Of a DNA stretch of 39,656 nt, positions 1 to 7,026 are shown one piece after another. The position numbers and the translations under genes are program-made. The notes under the pieces were generated by a model, which was given only the letters and a program-made list of their open reading frames with translations, did not search any database and was not told the origin of the DNA. The stretch's first letter is position 1. The number at the start of each line of letters is the position of its first letter. Source of the stretch: Novosphingobium sp. 9U. GTDB lineage: Bacteria; Pseudomonadota; Alphaproteobacteria; Sphingomonadales; Sphingomonadaceae. The stretch covers positions 1-39,656 of the forward strand of contig NZ_LR732530.1 of the NCBI RefSeq assembly GCF_902506425.1, in the 5' to 3' direction.

Positions 1-1
1 G

Positions 2-319
2 ACGAACTTCAAACATTCAAGGTCAGTCGGAGCGTTCGTCGGGCTGACGACCAGACGCTACCAATCAGGCGAGATCGACTACGACGGTCACATCTCAAGA
101 CGTGGGGACAGCCATCTGCGCGGATTGTTCTACGAAGCCGCGACGGTGCTGCTCACTCGCACCAAATCCGAATGCGACTTACGCAGGTGGGGGCTGCAGC
201 TGAGAGAGCGCTTGGGCTTCAAGCGTGCTGCGGTCGCCGTCGCCCGCAAGCTAGCTGTGATCATGCACAGCATCTTGGTCACCGGCGAACCCTTCAAGGA
301 GAAATCTGCAGCATCCTGA
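2..319 (+). CDS. IS110-family transposase, C-terminal fragment
   Basis: The frame is open from base 2 to the TGA at 317-319, about 105 residues. It carries the C-terminal domain (Transposase_20 type) of IS110 transposases: SVGAFVGLT, RRYQSGEIDYDGHISRRGD, LFYEAATVLLTR and the terminal AVARKLAVIMHSI helix are all recognisable. IS110 enzymes are DEDD-type recombinases that move the element without flanking inverted repeats. The N-terminal RuvC-like domain lies off the window edge. The window's other end starts an IS110 transposase in the same orientation. The two could be copies of one element or parts of one element across a gap; they do not overlap, so this cannot be tested here. A short hairpin (ACGTCC 355-360 / GGACGT 366-371) lies just downstream and may belong to the element's right end. 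Confidence 0.9.
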   Translation, partial: TNFKHSRSVGAFVGLTTRRYQSGEIDYDGHISRRGDSHLRGLFYEAATVLLTRTKSECDLRRWGLQLRERLGFKRAAVAVARKLAVIMHSILVTGEPFKEKSAAS

Positions 320-936
320 TTACCCAGCTCGTCAGCGTCGCAAGGCGCCACGAGACGTCCTGCCGGGACGTTGGCTGATCCATTCCGCGCCGCTTGTTGC
401 ACAAGGCTTTGAGCCCATCAGTGCGTCATGAACCTTGGAAGGATCGCCCGCGAAGCTCCATCATGCGGCGGCATATGCCGACCGCGAAGACGACCATGCT
501 CCCGGCAACGGCATCTCCAAAGCCCTCTTGCAACCGACGCGATTAGACGACCAATGGCAGGAGTTGGGAAGAAGCCAAGTGCGGCTGAGTGACCGCAACT
601 GGGTCTGCAGCGTAAGGTGATGCCATCGAGCGCTCAACCGACCCGTGCAATGCCTGCCAAATATGCCTACAGCCGTCAGGGCGAGATTCCAACCCTCCGA
701 TCGCCCCAGATCGCGGTACGGCTCGACGAAACAACTTTTGTCTCTTGGGACTTCCATGCCACCAGTTGGCTGATTAGCTGTGCGGTATAAGACGCGACCG
801 GCGTGTGCAGCTTGAACTGACCGGCTCTCGTCGCGCGTGCCGTTTCGCTCAAGGTAACCGGCTCCCGAACAGGCAGCCGGCGTTTCGACGACCTTGCAAA
901 AGTTAGCGTTTCGGCTCAAGAAACCCGGGGAGGTCG
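320..936. other. Intergenic stretch with IS110 right end and one copy of the 55-bp repeat
   Basis: No convincing gene is visible. The first part presumably holds the right end of the IS110 element; its exact boundary cannot be fixed. A copy of a dispersed 55-bp repeat is at 551-605. The open frames here (including a 170-codon leftward one) have unnatural composition and overlap the repeat. Confidence 0.5.
551..605 (+). repeat. Dispersed 55-bp repeat, copy A
   Basis: Matches copy B (35345-35399) at 53 of 55 positions by eye; the two differences are adjacent, just after GGAGTTGGGAAG. It ends in TGAGTGACCGCAACTGGGTC. Copy C (19362-19416) is more divergent but has the same length and ends. It is non-coding. 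Confidence 0.8.
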
Positions 937-1431
937 TCAGAGGAGGCGCTGCCACCATCCCACGTCTTGCCATGTGCCAAGCTTGTACCCGACCTCCCGA
1001 TAGAGCCCCACTGGGATGAAGCCGAGGCTCTCGTGAAGCGCGACACTGGCTTCGTTGGGCATCGCGATACCGGCGAAAGCTGCGTGGAAGCCCATACCGG
1101 CTAGCTCGGTTAGCAGTTGCTTGTAGAGGGCACGGCCAACGCCTGAGCGCTGCGCTGCGTCTGCAACGTAGATGGAAACATCCACAGACCAGCGATAAGC
1201 GGCGCGCGTTCGATGTTGGCCAGCATAGGCGTACCCCACCACACTGCCGTCCCGCTCCGCCACCAAGTAGGGGTAGTGCTCCAAGGTAGCCTCGATTCGG
1301 GCGGCGACTTCGGCCAGGCTTGGCGCGACCTCCTCGAAGGAGATTGCGGTGGTCTCGACAATTGGAGCATAGATCGACCGTACATCGGCCGCGTCGTTGA
1401 CGTGAGCTGAGCGAACAAGAAAAGCTGTCAA
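937..1431 (-). CDS. GNAT-family N-acetyltransferase, phosphinothricin-acetyltransferase-like
   Basis: The product resembles the PAT/Bar branch of GCN5-related acetyltransferases, which transfer acetyl from acetyl-CoA to the amino group of phosphinothricin, methionine sulfoximine or related small amines. Family landmarks include IYAPIVETTAISFEE near the N-terminus, GYAYAGQHRTRAAYRWSVD, the acetyl-CoA loop QRSGVGRALY (Q/RxxGxG/A) and the C-terminal LHESLGFIPVGLYREVGYK. I chose the TTG at 1431 because a GGAG lies just upstream, the domain begins right after it, and it gives 164 residues, the usual length. A longer frame from an ATG at 1497 adds an arginine- and proline-rich stretch that looks non-coding. 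It stands alone downstream of the symporter pair. The true substrate is unknown. Confidence 0.85.
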   Translation of the reverse strand: MTAFLVRSAHVNDAADVRSIYAPIVETTAISFEEVAPSLAEVAARIEATLEHYPYLVAERDGSVVGYAYAGQHRTRAAYRWSVDVSIYVADAAQRSGVGRALYKQLLTELAGMGFHAAFAGIAMPNEASVALHESLGFIPVGLYREVGYKLGTWQDVGWWQRLL

Positions 1432-1524
1432 TCTGGGACTCCGCGGCCTGGTACTATGCCGATGATGGATCCGAGGCCAGCATAAGGGCCAGCACACCGT
1501 ATCGCGTTCTAATGGCAGCGAGCA

Positions 1525-2820
1525 TCACGAGCGCCCAAGGAGATTTGCCGCAGAGGATAGCGGGGGTGCGGCAAGTTCCACCTCGGATGCCTCAAAGGCG
1601 CTTGCTTTGCTTTGTTCCAGCCGGCCGATCGAAGCCGTTGCGATGCCGTTGCCCAAGACGTTCGTTGCCGTTCGGCCCATGTCCATGAACTGGTCGATTG
1701 CGAGGACGAAGGCTACGCCCTCCACCGGCAAGCCGAACTGGCTGAGCGTCGCGGCGACTACCACCAGGCTGGCGCGCGGCACGCCCGCGATGCCCTTGCT
1801 CGTGACCATCAGCATCAGCAGCATGACCACCTGCGTCGTGAGCGGCACCTCGATGCCATAGGCCTGGGTGATGAACAGCGTGGTGAACGTCGCCGACATC
1901 ATCGACCCGTCGAGGTTGAAGCTGTAGCCCAATGGAAGCACGAAGCTATAGACGCGCCGTGGCACTCCAAAACCGTCAAGCCGCTCCATCAGCTTGGGCA
2001 GCGCCGCCTCGGAGGAGGACGTCGTGAAGGCGATCAGCAGCGGCTCGCGCAACTCGCGCACCAGAGGCAGCAAGTCGCCGCGCAGGATTCGCGCGCCCGC
2101 GGCGAGAAGGCAGATCCACAGCAGGCCGAGGGAGAGATAATATTCGGCAAGTAGCCTCGCGAACACGGCAAGGATGCCAACGCCATGCTGGATCATTGCG
2201 CTCGACAAGGCACTGAATACCGCCAGCGGCGCTACCGCCATGACATAGCCGGTAATCTTCAGCATCAGTGTCGCAAGCGATTCCACCAACACTACGATCG
2301 GGCGGCCCTTTTCGCCGATGGCGCACAGGCCGAAGCCGAGGAACAGCGAGAAGACGACGATCTGCAGGATCTCGTTCCTGGCCATCGCGTCGGCCATCGA
2401 AGTCGGGAAGATGTGCAGCACGAAGCCTTGCAGGTCGAGCGCCTTGGCGTCGATCCCGCTTGCCTGGCCCGTCGCCTGAAGGCTCAGGCCGAGGCCTGGC
2501 TTGAACAGATTGACCATGACCATTCCGATCGACAGCGAGGCCACGCTGGCGGTCATGAACCATGCCATGGCGCGGGCCCCGATGCGGCCCAACCCCGTGC
2601 TGTCACCCGCATGCGCAATGCCGTAGACCAGCGTCGAGAACACCAGCGGCGCCACGATCATCTTGATCAGGTGTAGGAAGATGTCGGCGGGCAGGTGGAG
2701 CAGGGCAGCGGTGCGCTCTGCGGCCGGGCTGCCCGGGCCGAGCAGGCCCCTTGCGAACAGGCCGACGATCACGGCCAGGACAATGCCGACGAGAACGTTA
2801 CGGGTGATCTTGCCGTTCAT
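1525..2820 (-). CDS. Dicarboxylate/amino acid:cation symporter (DAACS family), second copy
   Basis: A 431-residue inner-membrane symporter of the GltP/DctA/EAAT family, which imports C4-dicarboxylates or acidic amino acids with Na+ or H+. Key family motifs are present: the serine-rich re-entrant loop SSSEAALPKLMERL, the TM7 motif YSFNLDGSMM and the substrate-binding TM8 region DQFMDMGRTATNVLGNGIA. The N-terminus (MNGKITRNVLVGIVLAVIVG) starts directly at the first membrane helix, so I chose the ATG at 2820 rather than the longer frame reaching 2970, which overlaps the neighbouring gene. It lies 94 bases downstream of the other symporter and is probably cotranscribed. A degenerate half-copy of the regulatory box found elsewhere in this locus (CGACAGTTCCACG, minus strand near 2891-2879) lies upstream, but its second half is not conserved. 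Confidence 0.9.
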   Translation of the reverse strand: MNGKITRNVLVGIVLAVIVGLFARGLLGPGSPAAERTAALLHLPADIFLHLIKMIVAPLVFSTLVYGIAHAGDSTGLGRIGARAMAWFMTASVASLSIGMVMVNLFKPGLGLSLQATGQASGIDAKALDLQGFVLHIFPTSMADAMARNEILQIVVFSLFLGFGLCAIGEKGRPIVVLVESLATLMLKITGYVMAVAPLAVFSALSSAMIQHGVGILAVFARLLAEYYLSLGLLWICLLAAGARILRGDLLPLVRELREPLLIAFTTSSSEAALPKLMERLDGFGVPRRVYSFVLPLGYSFNLDGSMMSATFTTLFITQAYGIEVPLTTQVVMLLMLMVTSKGIAGVPRASLVVVAATLSQFGLPVEGVAFVLAIDQFMDMGRTATNVLGNGIATASIGRLEQSKASAFEASEVELAAPPLSSAANLLGRS

Positions 2821-2914
2821 CTGGATCTCACTGGATAGATAGGGCCGTCGAGGCCCGGCGGCGGTCACTGGCCGGACAACGTGGAACTGTCGGCCCGCAG
2901 ACCTGGCTGGGGCC

Positions 2915-4267
2915 TCACGTAGCCTCGATGGCGGCCAGGCGTGGCTCGGTTCCGGCAAGCGGGAGCTCACGCGAGATGGCGACAGCGATGGCCAGATCGC
3001 CCACTACGTTGACCAACGTTCGAAACATGTCGAGCAGCCGGTCAACGCCGATTACGAGCCCAATCCCCTCGGGCGGCAGTCCGGTCAATGCGAGCACGGT
3101 TGCCACGACCGGCAGGGCACCCGCAGGAACTCCGATGGTACCCATGCCAGCGAGAGTAGCGATCATGAACACCATGCCCTGGCCTCCCAGCGTCAGGTCC
3201 GTGCCGAAGAACTGCCCGACAAACAGAACGGTAACCGCGATGTAGATCGTCGTCCCGCTCTGGTTCGACACGGCGCCGATCCCCAGCACCAGCCTCGCGA
3301 TACGGGCGGGTAGTTGCAGATCGTTTTCGGCGACTTTGAGCGCTGTCGGCAAAGTGGCGTTCGAAGAAGAGGTGCTGAACGCGATCAATGCCGCTTCCTG
3401 GACGCTGCGCAGGAAAACGCCGGGCGCGAGATCGCCGCGCATCCACACTACCACGAAGAAGGTGATCCCGATCTGAAGCGCCAATGCCGTGATCACGACG
3501 ATGATGTACGCGCTCAGGTAAACCAGCAGGTGCCAGCCGAGCATGACGGTCATGTCGAACACGAAGCAGGTTACGGCAAGCGGAGCGAAGCGGGTGACCA
3601 GCGCTAGCGTCTCCATGCCGAGCACGAACAGCTTCTCGCATTGGGTATGAAGCCACTGGCGATTGCGCTTGCGCAGCAGCGGGAGCGCGGCGGCAACTGC
3701 ACACGAGGCGATCACCATCAGCGTAAGTGCGCCGTTCGCGGAGTGCAGGTCCGGCGCCAGGTTCCTCAAGGTATGGGGGAAGTGCGGAACGTGCATCGAG
3801 AGCAGCCCGTGGCCGATCTCCGGTGGAATCCCGTCGCCGGGTCTGAACAGGTTTGCCATCGCAAGACCGATCAGCGCTGCCGATGCGGAGACTGCCAGCA
3901 TATAGGCCAGAGTGGTCATCAGCAGGCCCGGCATGCCGGCCTCGCCGCGCATACGCGACACGCCGCCGATGATCGCGGAAAACAGCAGCGGAATGATCAG
4001 CACGAACAGCGTGCCGAGGAAAAGCTGCTCGACAGGCCGAACGATCCAGGTCAGCACCCGCAGCACCAACTCGTGGTTTGGAGTGAACACCTTCACCAAA
4101 GTGCCGGTGCCTGCGCCGAGCACGAAGCCGGCCAGCAATACCATGTGGGGGCGTAACCGCAGTCGATTGGTTGCAGGCACTGCTCGCGGCGCCGCTGCGG
4201 AGCCAAGGGCTCCGGTTGCAGTTGTGAGCAGGCGCGGCAAAGATCTGGATTCCTGGGAATGCCTCAT
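2915..4267 (-). CDS. Dicarboxylate/amino acid:cation symporter (DAACS family), first copy
   Basis: A 450-residue inner-membrane symporter paralogous to its downstream neighbour but quite divergent. It has the serine-rich loop STSSSNATLP, the TM7 equivalent VSNQSGTTIYIAV and the TM8 region VDRLLDMFRTLVNVVGDLA. The NQSGT variant in place of NLDGS/NMDGT suggests a different substrate or cation preference. About 45 residues precede the first helix (MVLLAGFVLGAG), so a later start is possible. The frame extends back to 4375, overlapping the kinase, but the regulatory box at 4366-4382 argues that the gene starts downstream of it, so I chose the ATG at 4267. With two symporters next to a two-component system and TonB receptors, it probably carries the substrate, or a product released from it, across the inner membrane. 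Confidence 0.88.
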   Translation of the reverse strand: MRHSQESRSLPRLLTTATGALGSAAAPRAVPATNRLRLRPHMVLLAGFVLGAGTGTLVKVFTPNHELVLRVLTWIVRPVEQLFLGTLFVLIIPLLFSAIIGGVSRMRGEAGMPGLLMTTLAYMLAVSASAALIGLAMANLFRPGDGIPPEIGHGLLSMHVPHFPHTLRNLAPDLHSANGALTLMVIASCAVAAALPLLRKRNRQWLHTQCEKLFVLGMETLALVTRFAPLAVTCFVFDMTVMLGWHLLVYLSAYIIVVITALALQIGITFFVVVWMRGDLAPGVFLRSVQEAALIAFSTSSSNATLPTALKVAENDLQLPARIARLVLGIGAVSNQSGTTIYIAVTVLFVGQFFGTDLTLGGQGMVFMIATLAGMGTIGVPAGALPVVATVLALTGLPPEGIGLVIGVDRLLDMFRTLVNVVGDLAIAVAISRELPLAGTEPRLAAIEAT

Positions 4268-4365
4268 CTGGCGATCGTTCCCCCATGGAGAGCCACATCG
4301 GCTCCCTATCCAGCAGAGGAGAGGAGCCACTGGCGGGAATGGAACCTTGGCTTGCTGCATCAACC

Positions 4366-4382
4366 CTGTCAGCAAGCTGTCA
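4366..4382 (-). promoter_or_regulatory. Predicted response-regulator box upstream of the symporters
   Basis: Minus strand TGACAGCTTGCTGACAG, two TGACAG half-sites with 11-base spacing, differing at one base from the box upstream of the first TonB receptor. It overlaps the last codons of the kinase gene and lies 98 bases before the chosen symporter start, oriented with symporter transcription. Tandem hexamers on an 11-base period are typical of OmpR/PhoB-family binding sites. Confidence 0.6.
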
Positions 4383-5916
4383 TCTGCGGAACTGTCTCTA
4401 AATTTACCTGAGGCACAGTTGGCGGATGGCTCGTGACCGGGTGGAATGTCACTATGGCCTTCGTCCCGCGACCTCCGGCACCAGGTGCCAATACAGCGCG
4501 CGCCCCGATCCGCTCGCCCAAAGCTCGCACGATCGCAAGGCCAAGCCCGCTTCCGGGCGGAGCATCCGCGCCCGGTGCGCGATAGAAGCGGTCCCAGACC
4601 TTCTCCTGGTCGCTTGGAGCGATACCGGGCCCGTCGTCCTCGATCTCGATCACTGGAGCGTCCCTGCGGATCAGAACCCGCACGGTCACTGCCCCATCGG
4701 GCCGGCTATAGCGAATGGCGTTGTCCAGCAGATTGCCGATCATCTCGGCCACCAGCATCTCGTCGCCCAGCGCGTGGATTGCCGGTTCAGCGGTTTCGTA
4801 GCCGACGTCCATGCGGCGGGCGTCAGGCAGCGTCACGCGGGCCGCCACGATGTTGGCGGCGAGCGCCGTGAGGTCGAAAGACGTGAGTTGCACAGCCCCC
4901 TCAGGCTGTTCGTCCATGCAGGCCAGCGCGATGAGCTGGGCGAGGAGATGATCGAGCGACTCGACTGCAGCGATGATGTCGGCGAGGGCAGTTGCACCCT
5001 GCAGCGTCGCCGGGCCGTCCCGGGCGAGCACATCGGCGTGAACCCGCACGATCGTGAGCGGGGTGCGCAACTGGTGCGAGGCGTTGGCGGTGAACTGGCG
5101 CAGCGACTGAGTGGCCCGTTCGGTGCGCGCCATCAGGTCGTTAAAGGCATTGGCCAGCAGGCGTGCCTCCAGCGGGTCCCGTTCGGCCAGCGCGACCCTC
5201 ACATTGGGTCGCGCATCGCGCCGAGCGGCATCGATCTGCGCGGTCAGCGAGGCGAACGGCGCCAGACCTCAGGTGACCGCACCGTAGAACAGCAGCAGCG
5301 CGATCATCAGGATCAGTACGCCTGCGCCAGCGACGCGCATGTAGTACGTTTGCTCGAACGCGCGCCGGTCATCGAGATAGTCGGCGGCCTGGATCAGGAT
5401 CGAAGGTCCTCCAGGATCCAGCCGGCGGACCTCTGCGGCGATGCGAAGGGCACGCCCGCCGAACGAGGCCTCTCGCAAATAGGCTGGCTGGATCACGCCC
5501 ACGTCGGCGTGATCGGCCAGCCTGGCATAGGTGAAAGGTGCTTCGCGGTAGCTGCTGGGAAAGCGGGGCGGCTCGTGCCATGGCGCGGTGCTGCCGGGCG
5601 CGGCGGCATAGTCGGGCGGCAAGGGCAGATCCGCCGACCCGGCGAGCAGCCGGGCCCCCTCGTGGATGCTGTAGAGAGGATGAGCCGCGGAGCGGCTTCG
5701 CAGGAGGTCCACGGCGACAGGCAGCATCTCGCCGCGCACCCTGGCATCCACTTCCACCGCTTCGGCGAGCGTTCTGGCTGCCCCGACCAGGGCTCGGTCG
5801 GCGGCGATGGAGATCGTGCGGTAGATCATCCAGCAGGTGATCCCACCGAAGGTGAGCGCAAGCGCCACTAAGGGCATCATGACCGCCGCCGTCAACCTGG
5901 CGCGTAGCGACCTCAT
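4369..5916 (-). pseudogene. TctE/QseC-like sensor histidine kinase interrupted by an in-frame TGA
   Basis: A membrane sensor kinase of 515 codons if read through, partner of the adjacent response regulator. The N-terminus has a membrane helix (residues 8-30) and a periplasmic sensor of about 160 residues. A second helix near 200-212 is followed by the H-box ASHQLRTPL (His about 281), N-box NLLDNAIRYS, G1 DDGPGIAP and G2 GSGLGLAIV. Codon 216 is TGA (5269-5271); reading continues in the same frame as GLAPFASLTAQIDAARR, the HAMP-like linker where this family usually has RGLAP. A single CGA-to-TGA change explains it. No compensating start or frameshift is visible. If real, the sensor half is separated from the kinase half; internal starts near 5202 could still give a soluble kinase. 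Readthrough or base-call error are alternatives. Confidence 0.85.
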
Positions 5917-5964
5917 ATCCTGCTGGTTCTCACCGGTGCTTCACCGTGAGTGATGCCGGTTTCC

Positions 5965-6660
5965 TCAGCCACCTTCCAGCATGTACCCCAGGCCGCGGAC
6001 GGTGCGGATCGTCGGGCCGTGCGGCGTCAACTTGCGGCGGAGGCGTCCGACATAGACGTCGAGCGCGTTGGGTGCGACCGCATCGGCGAAGTTGAAGACC
6101 TCGGCGGTGAGGCACTCGCGCGTCACAACCTTGCCGGGGCGCCCCATCAGTGTTTCGAGCACGGCCATCTCGCGCCTTCGCAGGTCCACGACAGACTCGT
6201 TCAGCGCTACCGTCCGGGTCGAGCGATCAAGGCTCAGCGAGCCGACCCGCAGTACCGGATCCGGCGTGCCGAGAGCACGGCGGATCAGCGCCCGGGCACG
6301 CGACTGGAGCTCGCGTGGGTGGAACGGCTTGGACAAGTAATCGTCCGCTCCCCGGTCCAGCCCCTCGATCCTGTCGTTAACCGCGCGGCGCGCGGTGAGG
6401 ATCAGGATCGGCGCTTGAACTTCACGCCGCCGCAAGGCGCTGAGCACCTCGAGGCCATCCATGTCTGGAAGGCCAAGGTCAAGGATGATGAGATTGTAAG
6501 GCTCACTCACGGCAACCCCAATCGCCTCCTCGCCCGAGGATACGCAATCGAGTGCGAACCCGGCCGTCGCCATCAGAGCTTCCATTCCGCGCGCAAGGCT
6601 GCGGTCGTCTTCCACGATTAGGACACGCAACAACTCACTCCCCGTACCGAGTTGCGGCAT
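5965..6660 (-). CDS. OmpR/PhoB-family response regulator, TctD/QseB-like
   Basis: A 231-residue DNA-binding regulator. The receiver domain has acidic residues EDD (17-19), phospho-acceptor Asp61 in LIILDLGLPD, Thr89 in ILTA and Lys111 in YLSKPF. The C-terminal winged helix has ALDVYVGRLRRKL and the terminal RTVRGLGYML, typical of the QseB/TctD/PmrA branch. The gene is followed 48 bases later by the sensor kinase. The ATG at 6660 has a purine run almost touching it; a TTG at 6630 has GGGGAG at better spacing and begins right at RVLIVEDD, so the true start may be 6630. A copy of the YGACAG-N5-YGACAGG box lies 80 bases upstream in the same direction, suggesting autoregulation. In related species TctD controls uptake of tricarboxylates; the ligand here is unknown. 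Confidence 0.92.
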   Translation of the reverse strand: MPQLGTGSELLRVLIVEDDRSLARGMEALMATAGFALDCVSSGEEAIGVAVSEPYNLIILDLGLPDMDGLEVLSALRRREVQAPILILTARRAVNDRIEGLDRGADDYLSKPFHPRELQSRARALIRRALGTPDPVLRVGSLSLDRSTRTVALNESVVDLRRREMAVLETLMGRPGKVVTRECLTAEVFNFADAVAPNALDVYVGRLRRKLTPHGPTIRTVRGLGYMLEGG

Positions 6661-6739
6661 CTCTCCCAGCAGCCGTCCAGCCCGACGCGTCGCCGGTCGA
6701 ACGTCGATCTTATTGATTCGACACTATTTCATCTGCAAC

Positions 6740-6756
6740 CTGTCATCAATCTGTCG
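6740..6756 (-). promoter_or_regulatory. Predicted response-regulator box upstream of the response regulator
   Basis: Minus strand CGACAGATTGATGACAG followed by GTTG. Two YGACAG half-sites 11 bases apart, pointing toward the response regulator. On the plus strand it reads close to an E. coli-type Pho box, but the copies beside every major transcription unit of this locus make the local regulator the better candidate. Confidence 0.55.
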
Positions 6757-6792
6757 CCGGCGCACGCATTCTTTTTGTGCACCCGCTAACAA

Positions 6793-6809
6793 TGACAGCT
6801 TGGTGACAG
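6793..6809 (+). promoter_or_regulatory. Predicted response-regulator box upstream of TonB receptor 1
   Basis: Plus strand TGACAGCTTGGTGACAG followed by GTGG; 16 of 17 bases match the box upstream of the symporters. It lies 217 bases before the receptor start codon, in the direction of the receptor. Confidence 0.6.
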
Positions 6810-7026
6810 GTGGTCCAACCTAGCCATTGGACATGAGCACAGAGTTGGCTCGTATATAAGCCTACAGAAACGGTGCGCAGTTCTGCCTAGAGATCTCGCG
6901 AGCGAGCGAGATAGACATAAGTTATATCGGCGGCTGCAACGATCGTAGAGATCAAAGTGCCAATAAGCACATCGGGAGGGGAGAAGAGGCCGGGGTTGTT
7001 TCGATCATAGTTGGGGGTCGCTCGAT

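Larger units (their letters stand above)
6661..7026. promoter_or_regulatory. Divergent promoter region between the two-component system and TonB receptor 1
   Basis: A 366-base non-coding stretch holding two regulatory boxes in opposite orientation, each pointing at its own gene (listed separately). A perfect inverted repeat ATCTCGC (6893-6899) / GCGAGAT (6906-6912) lies 115 bases before the receptor start, in the likely 5' leader. A TATATA is at 6852-6857. Exact promoters cannot be assigned by eye. Confidence 0.6.

Noticed and set aside
461..973. Leftward 170-codon frame between IS110 and the acetyltransferase
   Set aside because: It runs through the 55-bp repeat and overlaps the end of the acetyltransferase; no family resemblance.
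4426..5871. Long rightward open frame of 481 codons
   Set aside because: It is antisense to the sensor kinase, with composition expected from a shadow of GC-rich coding sequence; the kinase motifs are on the other strand.
6740..6809. Reading the two direct-repeat boxes as PhoB (Pho) boxes
   Set aside because: The sequence is close to a Pho box, but copies occur at symporters and receptors around a local OmpR-family regulator and no phosphate gene is present. Kept as an alternative only.
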